Source of the DNA: Cohnella algarum
Lineage (GTDB): Bacteria; Bacillota; Bacilli; Paenibacillales; Paenibacillaceae
Length of the DNA: 64,000 nucleotides
NCBI RefSeq assembly: GCF_016937515.1
Contig: NZ_JAFHKM010000002.1
Coordinates: 1,855,001-1,919,000 of the forward strand
Direction: 5' to 3'
A model generated the notes under the pieces. It was not told the origin of the DNA. It worked only from the letters and a program-made list of their open reading frames with translations, and made no database searches. The translations under genes and the position numbers were made by a program. Each line of letters starts with the position of its first letter. The stretch's first letter is position 1. This document shows positions 1-6,801 of the stretch, piece by piece.

Positions 1-396
1 CGGTTCGGCGGCGCGGCCTACCTGATCGTCTCCTGTTCGGTCTGCGCCGGCGCGTTTATTCTGATGAGCTTGCTGAGCGAAAGCGTCGTCGCGACGATGG
101 CGCTATCCTTCGTCGCGGGCTTCGCCATGTCCGGCCTGTTTGCGATCGCGCTCGTGTTCGGAACGCGCGCCGCTCCGGAGCAGACCGTTGCGCTGACGAG
201 CTTGCTGCTGGGGTGCGGGCTGCTTGGCAGCGCGGTGCTGCCTCGTCTGGTCGGCGATTTTCTCGACCGGTTTGGCGCCGGCCCGACGTATGCGATCGTG
301 GCGGCCCTCGCCGTGCTGCTGCTCGCGATCGCCTTCGTCGCCGTGGCCGCGAACCGCTCCCGCGGAAAGAGCGAGACGGCCGCGGCCCGCGGGTAG
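1..396 (+). CDS. MFS transporter, C-terminal part (partial)
   Basis: The reading frame is open from base 1 and ends at 396, so only the last 131 residues of a membrane transporter are inside the window. The visible part has about four hydrophobic helices separated by short loops and a basic tail (NRSRGKSETAAARG). Between the last helices lies a PRLVGDFLDRFGAG stretch that resembles the loop motifs of major facilitator superfamily permeases. Substrate cannot be told from this end. The downstream sulfurtransferase starts 55 bases later with its own ribosome site, so co-transcription is possible but not shown. Confidence 0.75.
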   Translation, partial: RFGGAAYLIVSCSVCAGAFILMSLLSESVVATMALSFVAGFAMSGLFAIALVFGTRAAPEQTVALTSLLLGCGLLGSAVLPRLVGDFLDRFGAGPTYAIVAALAVLLLAIAFVAVAANRSRGKSETAAARG

Positions 397-451
397 GGGC
401 GGCGAATGCTTTTTCAAATAAAACGGTTCATTTTAAAAGCCAAAGGAGTGG

Positions 452-1297
452 ATGAACATGCAAAACATCGTTTCGATGAAATGGACGCTCGCCCGCATGT
501 ACGAGCCGGATCTCGTCATCGCGGACTGCCGGTTCTGGCTCGGGAAGCCGGATGCCGGAAAAGCCGCCTATGACGAAGACCACATTCCGGGAGCGGTGTA
601 CCTCGATCTGGAGCGGGATTTGTCCGCGCCCGTCGGCGAGCACGGCGGACGGCATCCGCTGCCGGAAGCGGATGCGCTAGCCGCCAGCCTGAGCAAGGCC
701 GGCATCGGCAACGGCACGCGGGTCGTTGCCTACGACGACCAGGGCGGGGCGATGGCTTCGAGACTGTGGTGGCTGCTCAAGTATATGGGGTATGAAGAAG
801 TCTATGTAATGGATGAAGGCTATTCGGCTTGGAAACGGAAAGGCTACCCCGTAAGCGCGGAGCAAAAGATTATCGTACCGGCGAGCTTCGCCGCCCGTCC
901 GCGCCCGGAAATGGTCGCGGACGTGGAGAGAGTGCGCGAGATCGTGTCGGGCGGGGGCGCGCTGCTGGTCGATTCGCGCGAGGCCCCGCGCTACCGCGGC
1001 GAGGTCGAGCCGATCGACCGCGTGGCCGGGCACATTCCCGGCGCGGTCAACCGCTTCTGGAGCGAAGGCCGCCGCGCGGACGGCACGTGGAAGTCGCCGG
1101 AGGAGCAGCGCGAGCGGTTCGCGGATTTGCCGCGCGATCGCGACATCGTCGTCTACTGCGGCTCCGGCGTCACCGCGACGCCGAACGTGCTGGCGCTGCG
1201 CGAGGCGGGGTTCGACCGCGTGAAGCTGTATGCGGGGAGCTGGAGCGATTGGATATGCGACCCTTCCAATCCCATTGCTGTTGGAGACGAAGAATAA
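452..1297 (+). CDS. Sulfurtransferase, two rhodanese domains
   Basis: A 281-residue protein of the thiosulfate/3-mercaptopyruvate sulfurtransferase type. The N-terminal domain (about 8-135) is the inactive rhodanese repeat: its loop reads YDDQGGAMASR, with Asp where an active domain has Cys. The C-terminal domain (about 150-275) carries the active-site loop CGSGVTA with catalytic Cys236, a loop typical of the SseA branch. It would move sulfane sulfur from thiosulfate or mercaptopyruvate to cyanide or thiols in the cytoplasm. Start: ATG 452 follows AAAGGAG at 442-448. A hairpin with a T-run ends the unit at about 1372. Confidence 0.93.
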   Translation: MNMQNIVSMKWTLARMYEPDLVIADCRFWLGKPDAGKAAYDEDHIPGAVYLDLERDLSAPVGEHGGRHPLPEADALAASLSKAGIGNGTRVVAYDDQGGAMASRLWWLLKYMGYEEVYVMDEGYSAWKRKGYPVSAEQKIIVPASFAARPRPEMVADVERVREIVSGGGALLVDSREAPRYRGEVEPIDRVAGHIPGAVNRFWSEGRRADGTWKSPEEQRERFADLPRDRDIVVYCGSGVTATPNVLALREAGFDRVKLYAGSWSDWICDPSNPIAVGDEE

Positions 1298-1328
1298 CCG
1301 AGAGACGTATAGCAGTACTTACACGATG

Positions 1329-1372
1329 AATACATCGCCGTGGGATCTAAAGCCCCGACGATGTATTTTTTA
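1329..1372 (+). terminator. Rho-independent terminator after the sulfurtransferase
   Basis: AATACATCG at 1329-1337 pairs with CGATGTATT at 1359-1367. The inner GGG and CCC can extend the stem, and a T-rich run follows. It lies 32 bases after the sulfurtransferase stop. Confidence 0.75.
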
Positions 1373-1493
1373 TTTTCTGAAGTCAACACGGAGTCAACAA
1401 GCCGCCCAAAAGCGGTTGTTGGGAATGCTTTCATAACGGGTCAAACCGAACGTTCGCTCGCATCCTGCGTGATGCCCTGTTCAGACAAACAAA

Positions 1494-1536
1494 GGGCCGG
1501 GTCAGCCCACCATTACGATGCTGCAAATCCCGGCCC
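1494..1536. other. GC-rich inverted repeat in a gene-free stretch
   Basis: GGGCCGGG (1494-1501) and CCCGGCCC (1529-1536) form an 8-bp stem around a 27-base loop. The 415 bases between the sulfurtransferase and the YdeI-like gene hold no convincing gene. This hairpin could be a remnant of a mobile element end, but I see no partner copy in the window. Confidence 0.35.
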
Positions 1537-1640
1537 AACGATTGATAAGAAATAAACAGAAACACTTAAGTCAACAATTCGAAAAGGCGGTGCTTCGATT
1601 CAAATTCAGGCGACTTATGGCTTTGTGATTTTATAGACCG

Positions 1641-1667
1641 AAAAAAACCTCCAATCGGAGGTTTTTT
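1641..1667. terminator. Terminator hairpin, A-run and T-run flanked
   Basis: AAAAAACCTCC (1642-1652) pairs with GGAGGTTTTTT (1657-1667) around the loop AATC. Being flanked by A and T runs it can act in both directions. It insulates the YdeI-like gene from upstream transcription. Confidence 0.85.
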
Positions 1668-1712
1668 CAGTTATCATAAGGCTAAAATGTTCATTTAGGC
1701 GGAGGTGCGAAA

Positions 1713-2297
1713 ATGGCTAAAAAAGCAGAGCCGTTGCCGATTCAGCTGTTCCCGGATGCGGAGGCGTTCGAGGAATGGCTGGCGGAAAATTACGAGGTTT
1801 CTCCAGGGATTAGACTTCAGCATGCGAAGAAAAATTCCGGAGTCCAGTCTGTTTCGTACGTGGAGGCGCTTGATGTCGCGCTTTGTTATGGCTGGATCGA
1901 CAGCCAGAAGGAAGCGCACGACGAGAAGACGTGGTTGCAACGCTTCACGCCGCGCGGCAAGAAGAGCATCTGGTCGCAGGTGAACAAAGACAAGGTCGCC
2001 GCCTTGATCGAGAGCGGCAGGATGAAGCCGCCTGGCTTGCAGGCGATAGAGACCGCGAAACAGAACGGCCTATGGGACGCTGCATACGCGCCGCAAAGCA
2101 CGGCGGAAGCGCCGGAGGATTTCGCCGCCGAGCTCGAGCGAAATCCGCAAGCGAAAGCCGTATACGACGGACTTAACAGGCAAAACAAATACGCGATGCT
2201 GTTCCGCCTGCAAACGGCAAAAAAACCGGAAACGCGCGCGAACCGCATCAAGCAATTCATCGAAATGCTCGAAAAAGGAGAGAAGCTTTATCCATAA
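1713..2297 (+). CDS. YdeI/OmpD-associated family protein
   Basis: A 194-residue soluble protein of the YdeI/OmdA ('bacteriocin-protection') family. Typical landmarks are an N-terminal FEEWLAENY segment, the central block VEALDVALCYGWIDSQ, KTWLQRFTPRGKKSIWSQVN, and the C-terminal OmdA-type helix pair ending ETRANRIKQFIEMLEKGEKLYP. The biochemical role of the family is not settled. Start ATG 1713 is preceded by GGCGGAGG at 1699-1706. It is a single-gene unit behind the terminator at 1641-1667. A second, broken protein with a related C-terminal domain lies at 27135-27811. Confidence 0.85.
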   Translation: MAKKAEPLPIQLFPDAEAFEEWLAENYEVSPGIRLQHAKKNSGVQSVSYVEALDVALCYGWIDSQKEAHDEKTWLQRFTPRGKKSIWSQVNKDKVAALIESGRMKPPGLQAIETAKQNGLWDAAYAPQSTAEAPEDFAAELERNPQAKAVYDGLNRQNKYAMLFRLQTAKKPETRANRIKQFIEMLEKGEKLYP

Positions 2298-2490
2298 AGG
2301 AGGCCTCTATCGTGAGCAATCTCGTAATCGCGGCATCCCCGCAGACATAAGCCAGCATACAATTTGCAAACAACAGTATTGCTGCCCTGCCGATCTTCGG
2401 GTTGTTGGCGTTCCATTCAGTATGACCAGCCACCTGCCCGATTTTTCTTTCATGAACTCGCAGCCATTCCAAGTCAATCGTCGCTTCTTC

Positions 2491-4593
2491 TCAATCTACT
2501 TTCGACAGCGCCAAGACGAACGCCTTCATAGCCGCGTATTCCGACTCCGCCATCCAGTTCTCTAGCTGCTTTTCATCTCCGCTGAAGCAAACTCGCAACG
2601 CTTCTTTGAGCTTCGAAAAGTAGGATTCGTCGTTCGAGTCCTGGCTTTCTTCCTTTAAACCTTGAACAAGCTCGCTCCAATCCGGGTTGTCCTGGTCGTA
2701 ATAGGAGCGTTCCGGATACTGACGCGCGAGCTCTCCGGCCGTATCCAAGGTGCCGGACAAATAAATGACGCTCGCGATATAAGTGCCGATGAATCGATTC
2801 GAGGGATCGTTCTCTTGGGCCTGCCGAAGCTGCGCCTCGCCCTCTTCGACTCTCCCTTGCTTCAGCAGCAGCCTCCCGTATTGGGCTTGAGAGTAGCTTT
2901 CCACCCTTCCTTGACGGGCTTCGTTCAGCATGCCGTAATATCGGTCGACTTGGGCCCAATCTCCGACGCTTCCATAGTATTCGATCAAGGGAAAAATGGC
3001 GTTTCCGGTATCATCGACGCTTGCCAGCTTCTCAAGGTACGTTACGGAAGTCGCGTCGAGCGGGCGCTTAGCGTCCCTGGCGTTAATCTTCAGCAGTTTA
3101 GCTATCATCCGAAGACTATGCTTATCGTGGTCGTTTCGTTCATAATCCGCTTTGTACCCGAGCAAGGCTTCCTCCGTGCGGCCCTCCAGAAGCAACCGGT
3201 CGGCGTCGGTAAGCGTGCGCTCCTTCAGATAGAAGAAGGGAAGAGGCCCCATCGTCTGCTCGTTCAACCGGTAACCGTTGCTCCGCGTCAACAGCTTCCC
3301 GTCGGCATCGTAGGCTTCCACGCTCCAGGAGAATCGGCTGGACGGATCGGCGTACCCAAGCAGATTAGAGGGGTCGGGGATTTCCTTGTCTCCGAATTTT
3401 TTATATGAAAAGCCGCTTTGGACACTGTAGAGCGTTTCGAGAGGCAGCTCGATGGAATTGCTCTCGATATGTTCCTTGATTTGGTGTCCTACCGTACCGT
3501 TTTCGACTGGAAAAGTCCCGTTCAAAGTGTAGAATGCGGCTCCTTCGACGGGCTCCCATTCGAATTTGACCGTCTTGCCGGTAACGACTTGCTGGTCCAC
3601 CGGGGAGCGTAATTGGATTAACCTCTGCAAGGTAATGTTCCGGGTCAGATGTTCTCCTCCCCGAAGATCGATCCACTCCTCGTTATAGTTTGCAGGTCGC
3701 GTCCAACCGTCGATTTGCTCGAAGTTCAGGCCGATGTAGATCACGTAACTGCCGGGGGCAACGCCTTTGAACGCAAAGTTTCCCTCCGAGTCGGTCAATG
3801 TCTGGTAAGGTTCGCTTTCGATCAGGCTATGGTAGACGTCCCTGCTGCTTCGCAAGTACACCCCGATGCCTGCCATCGGCTTGCCGTCACTTCGTTTAAT
3901 GGTTCCGGATACGCTTGAAGCCGCATTGTCGCGCTGTTCCATGATCCGGGTTTGGAGCTTCGCGATATTGTCGTTAAGATACGTATCCTTCTGGTTCGGC
4001 TCTTCGCTCAATTCCGTCAACAAGCGCTCCGCCGTCCCGAAATCTTCGGCATCCGCGTAGATTTTCGCTCGGGCCAGCTTAAGCTCTCTTCTCTGATTAT
4101 CGTAACGGCCCGAAAGCCTTTGTTCCGTCCGCTCCAGCGCGCGAATCGCGTCTTCAGTCCGGCTTAGAATGAGATATTCGAAGGCCAACTGCTTCGCCGC
4201 TCTAACTAAATAACCGTCGATTGGACCGCCTTCCAGATAGGCTTCCAAGTACTTGATTTTCTCCTCTCTCGTCCAGCGCGGCGCATCCGGAAGCGAGGCT
4301 GCCGTAGAAGAGTAGAACGTTCCCTCTCCCGCTATAACGTCGAATCTCGTCATGCTCATGTCCGAACCGTTCTCGATCATGTAGCGCCGGATAAGCTCCC
4401 ACTTGTCGTCCCCGGATGAAGCATCGACTACTCGAAGCAGGTCATTTTTTCCGCCGGCCGTCCCTTGCTCGAAGTGCTTTTTGGCCATCGCGACTTCGAT
4501 CCTGGGCATCACGATTAGCTGGAGAAGGACAAACGAGGCGCACAGGGCGACGGCGAGCGCGAAGAGATGCTTAACTTTGATCTTTAATTTCAA
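2491..4593 (-). CDS. Membrane-anchored TPR / carboxypeptidase-regulatory-domain protein
   Basis: About 700 residues. One membrane segment lies near the N-terminus (HLFALAVALCASFVLLQLIV), then a helical repeat region, then a carboxypeptidase-regulatory-like beta domain (VSGTIKRSDGKPMAGIGVYL ... GNFAFKGVAPGSYVIYI), then TPR-like helices to the end. I place the start at TTG 4593, 23 bases inside the end of the preceding gene, because GGAAGG lies just upstream and the extra 43 residues of the longer frame are unlike protein. It is the third gene of the sigma-factor operon, so it is probably a cell-envelope protein linked to that regulon. The function is unknown to me. Confidence 0.7.
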   Translation of the reverse strand: MKLKIKVKHLFALAVALCASFVLLQLIVMPRIEVAMAKKHFEQGTAGGKNDLLRVVDASSGDDKWELIRRYMIENGSDMSMTRFDVIAGEGTFYSSTAASLPDAPRWTREEKIKYLEAYLEGGPIDGYLVRAAKQLAFEYLILSRTEDAIRALERTEQRLSGRYDNQRRELKLARAKIYADAEDFGTAERLLTELSEEPNQKDTYLNDNIAKLQTRIMEQRDNAASSVSGTIKRSDGKPMAGIGVYLRSSRDVYHSLIESEPYQTLTDSEGNFAFKGVAPGSYVIYIGLNFEQIDGWTRPANYNEEWIDLRGGEHLTRNITLQRLIQLRSPVDQQVVTGKTVKFEWEPVEGAAFYTLNGTFPVENGTVGHQIKEHIESNSIELPLETLYSVQSGFSYKKFGDKEIPDPSNLLGYADPSSRFSWSVEAYDADGKLLTRSNGYRLNEQTMGPLPFFYLKERTLTDADRLLLEGRTEEALLGYKADYERNDHDKHSLRMIAKLLKINARDAKRPLDATSVTYLEKLASVDDTGNAIFPLIEYYGSVGDWAQVDRYYGMLNEARQGRVESYSQAQYGRLLLKQGRVEEGEAQLRQAQENDPSNRFIGTYIASVIYLSGTLDTAGELARQYPERSYYDQDNPDWSELVQGLKEESQDSNDESYFSKLKEALRVCFSGDEKQLENWMAESEYAAMKAFVLALSKVD

Positions 4594-4930
4594 CGCCTTC
4601 CACCGCCTTCTCGTAATCGTCCTTCCAGTAGGTATTGCCTCCTGCTTCCACGAGCTGTCTTCCGGCGCGAGGCATATCCCCTGTCGACTCCCCTTTACCC
4701 GTATCCTCTTGTAACGGGGCAACGAACAAAATTGCCAACAGCACGGCGAAGCTAGCGCCTATCGGAATAAGCGGCAGTTCGAGTTCGTAATTCCACAAAG
4801 CTCGCAGCTTGGCCCGCCATGAACGGGGATGGGTTCGATCCAACACTTCCGCGCCTTTATGAAAACGCAGGTCTCCGAGCTCTTCCTCCAGCCTTTTTCT
4901 AATGAACTCTTGCTCTTGCTCCGGTTTCAT
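4571..4930 (-). CDS. Small membrane protein in ECF-sigma operon, possible anti-sigma factor
   Basis: 119 residues: an N-terminal charged helical part (MKPEQEQEFIRKRLEEELGD), a basic segment, one membrane helix (ELPLIPIGASFAVLLAILFV), then an extracytoplasmic tail. The order sigma factor / small one-TM protein with cytoplasmic N-terminus is the usual anti-sigma arrangement, but I see no zinc-binding HxxxCxxC motif, so this is inference from context. ATG 4930 is chosen because AGGAGG lies 6 bases upstream. The gene overlaps the sigma gene by 32 bases and the next gene by 23, so translation is likely coupled. Confidence 0.65.
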   Translation of the reverse strand: MKPEQEQEFIRKRLEEELGDLRFHKGAEVLDRTHPRSWRAKLRALWNYELELPLIPIGASFAVLLAILFVAPLQEDTGKGESTGDMPRAGRQLVEAGGNTYWKDDYEKAVEGVEIKDQS

Positions 4931-5465
4931 TCCCATCCTCCTGTTCCTCCAGCATGAGCTTAAGTTTCGCCCTGCCTCTCGCAAGCCTGGCCTTCACCGT
5001 ATTTTCGTTGCTGCTTGTTTGTTCCGCGATCTCGGCCACGTTTAATCCGTTGAAATAAAATAACACGATCGTCTCGCGATATTTGTAATCAAGCTTCAGC
5101 AGCGCTTCGCTTAACTTCTTGTTGCGCCATGCGTCGATCAAGAGCTCCTCCGGGCCCGGTTCTTCTTCCTCAATCATTTGTTCAACATGGGATAGAGGAA
5201 ATATTCGACTCCAGCTCCAGGTACGCATTTTCATCCGGCACCGGTTTACGGTGATTCGTAGAAGCCAACTTCCAAGCCGGTCGGGATCTTGGAGTTGGGC
5301 GATCTTGCGATAAGCCTGTATGAACGTATCCATGACGGCTTCTTCCGCGGCTTGCTTGTCTTTGACCAACAAGTAAGCCGTACGCATCAGTTCGTTGCCG
5401 TACCGCTCCATTAACGCTCGAAGCGCGGCTTCGTCTTTTTCCTTCAAGCCCAGAACGATATCCAG
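4899..5465 (-). CDS. RNA polymerase ECF sigma factor (sigma-70 family)
   Basis: Region 2 is visible in ALRALMERYGNELMRTAYLL ... AAEEAVMDTFIQAYRKIAQL and DRLGSWLLRITVNRCR. Region 4 is visible in LDYKYRETIVLFYFNGLNVA and the helix-turn-helix ENTVKARLARGRAKL. The frame is open further upstream to 5735, but that part does not look like protein. No ATG is available: the best-placed start is CTG 5465 behind a GGGGGAGGAGG ribosome site, giving 188 residues; a TTG five codons further in is the alternative. First gene of a three-gene leftward operon with a putative anti-sigma partner. Confidence 0.85.
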   Translation of the reverse strand: MDIVLGLKEKDEAALRALMERYGNELMRTAYLLVKDKQAAEEAVMDTFIQAYRKIAQLQDPDRLGSWLLRITVNRCRMKMRTWSWSRIFPLSHVEQMIEEEEPGPEELLIDAWRNKKLSEALLKLDYKYRETIVLFYFNGLNVAEIAEQTSSNENTVKARLARGRAKLKLMLEEQEDGNETGARARVH

Positions 5466-5541
5466 AAAGCTTCCTCCTCCCCCTATGTTAAGATGCTTCT
5501 TGAATGACTTCGGTTGCGTAAATCGAAATAATAATGAAGAG

Positions 5542-5613
5542 AGGTATACCGAATACGGATCGCCCGATGTTCTCCATCTGAAGGAAGTGGAAAAACCCGT
5601 ACCGAGGGACAAT
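5542..5613 (+). pseudogene. Relic: N-terminus of a zinc-type alcohol dehydrogenase / quinone oxidoreductase
   Basis: Twenty-four codons translate as RYTEYGSPDVLHLKEVEKPV followed by PRDN, which is the typical N-terminal beta-strand start of medium-chain (MDR) alcohol dehydrogenases and quinone oxidoreductases. The match stops abruptly on both sides and no start codon or further MDR sequence follows. It lies in the space between the sigma factor operon and the GntR gene, and looks like the leftover of a deleted gene. Confidence 0.55.
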
Positions 5614-5664
5614 ACAACATCCCACGCAATAACCCCTGCTACAAATGGGTATTGTCCTCTTTTT

Positions 5665-5699
5665 GTATATCTGTTATATAATATATATAACAGATATAC
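5665..5699. promoter_or_regulatory. 35-bp perfect palindrome, probable GntR/YtrA operator
   Basis: GTATATCTGTTATATA (5665-5680) and TATATAACAGATATAC (5684-5699) are exact inverted repeats around ATA. The arm includes a TATAAT-like -10 (TTATATAAT, 5674-5682). It lies 69 bases before the GntR gene, where YtrA-family regulators usually bind their own promoter. Autoregulation is inferred. Confidence 0.75.
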
Positions 5700-5767
5700 G
5701 CAAGGCGAGGAGTCCGCCATCCGGCCATTCCTCATGTTGCTGTTCTGTGCTAGAAGGAGAGATATTC

Positions 5768-6169
5768 ATGTTCATCGAGCTGGATCTGCAATCGGAGACC
5801 CCGTTATACGAGCAATTAATCAACCAGTTGATCGAAGGAATCGCGTCAGGCGCATTGAAGCCGGGCGATCCGCTTCCGTCCGTCAGGAATCTGGCCGAGA
5901 ATCTGGGCATCAATCTTCATACGGTCAATAAGTCGTACACCTTGCTGAAGCAGGATGGCTTTCTCCAAGTGCACCGGAAGAAGGGCGTTATCGTTCAACC
6001 GGACGCGATGCCGGGCGTGACGGAGGAATTCGAGGCCAAACTGTTCCGACAGCTCCGTTCGCTCGCGGCGGAAGCGGCCGTGCGCGGAATGACGGAAGAA
6101 GCTTTTACGAATCAATGCAGAAGGCTGTACGGGGACATCATGATGAAGCGTGGAGGGGACGGGCATTGA
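5768..6169 (+). CDS. GntR-family regulator, YtrA subfamily
   Basis: 133 residues: a winged helix-turn-helix (about 1-70, PLYEQLINQLIEGIASGALK, DPLPSVRNLAENLGINLHTV) plus a short C-terminal dimerisation helix, the size and shape of the YtrA group, which has no ligand-binding domain and usually represses an adjacent membrane-transport operon. ATG 5768 is chosen because AAGGAGAG lies 6 bases upstream; the longer frame reads through the operator. The stop overlaps the next start (TGATG), so the downstream membrane protein is its co-transcribed partner. A long palindrome at 5665-5699 is the likely operator. Confidence 0.9.
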   Translation: MFIELDLQSETPLYEQLINQLIEGIASGALKPGDPLPSVRNLAENLGINLHTVNKSYTLLKQDGFLQVHRKKGVIVQPDAMPGVTEEFEAKLFRQLRSLAAEAAVRGMTEEAFTNQCRRLYGDIMMKRGGDGH

Positions 6170-6746
6170 TGATGAACGGAACCGTCATAGCGGTCGCAAG
6201 CCTATATGTCATTCAGGCGCTGTTGATCTGCGTACAGAATCTCTTCGGTCCTCGAACCTTGCTGTTCGGAGTGCCGATTCCGGCTGCCGAGACGCAGGAT
6301 CCGGCCGTCCGGCGGATACGCGCGCAATATGCGATTCTGATGGGGATATTCGTGGTGATTATGGCAGCCGCTTGCTTCTTTTTGATTCGGTACCTGGACG
6401 CGGCGCACGCCTTGGCATACCTTTTGACCGCACTGCTCTCTCAATTTCCGCTCTCCGGCATCGCGATCGCGATCTGCAGACAATCGGCGCTGCGACTGAA
6501 TGCAATCCGCGGCTGGCATGTCCCTGTCGAACACAGAAGGGCGGCCAGCATCCCGAGCAGACGGCTAATTGGAAAATAATGGGCAAAATCTATTGCAATC
6601 CCGATGATCCGGCGATCTTCGTTCCGAAACCTTACGGCATCGGCTGGACGGTAAATATGGCCAAACCGATGGGCCGGCTAACGGTCGCAGCGATTGCGGG
6701 AGGTTCTTTTATGCTCCTGGTATGGGTATGGCTCCTGAGCAAGTAA
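6169..6746 (+). pseudogene. DUF5808-type membrane protein, frameshifted
   Basis: The first frame (ATG 6169 to 6579) encodes three hydrophobic helices (TVIAVASLYVIQALLICVQN, YAILMGIFVVIMAAACFFLI, AYLLTALLSQFPLSGIAIAI). In the next frame, from about 6540 to 6746, comes WKIMGKIYCNPDDPAIFVPK, YGIGWTVNMAKP and a last helix, which is the hallmark of DUF5808 proteins. Neither half is complete alone, so one gene has been split by an indel somewhere in about 6515-6560. It could also be an assembly error. It overlaps the GntR stop by one base and is presumably its regulated partner. Confidence 0.65.
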
Positions 6747-6801
6747 TATCTATGCAAATCGGTCCGATCTCAAGCGGATTGGAAGGAGAGATCAAATTCC
6801 G

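Noticed and set aside
4899..5735. Sigma factor starting at 5735
   Set aside because: The first 90 residues of that frame read through the GntR operator and the dehydrogenase relic and do not resemble sigma region 2; a start near 5465 with a strong ribosome site fits better.
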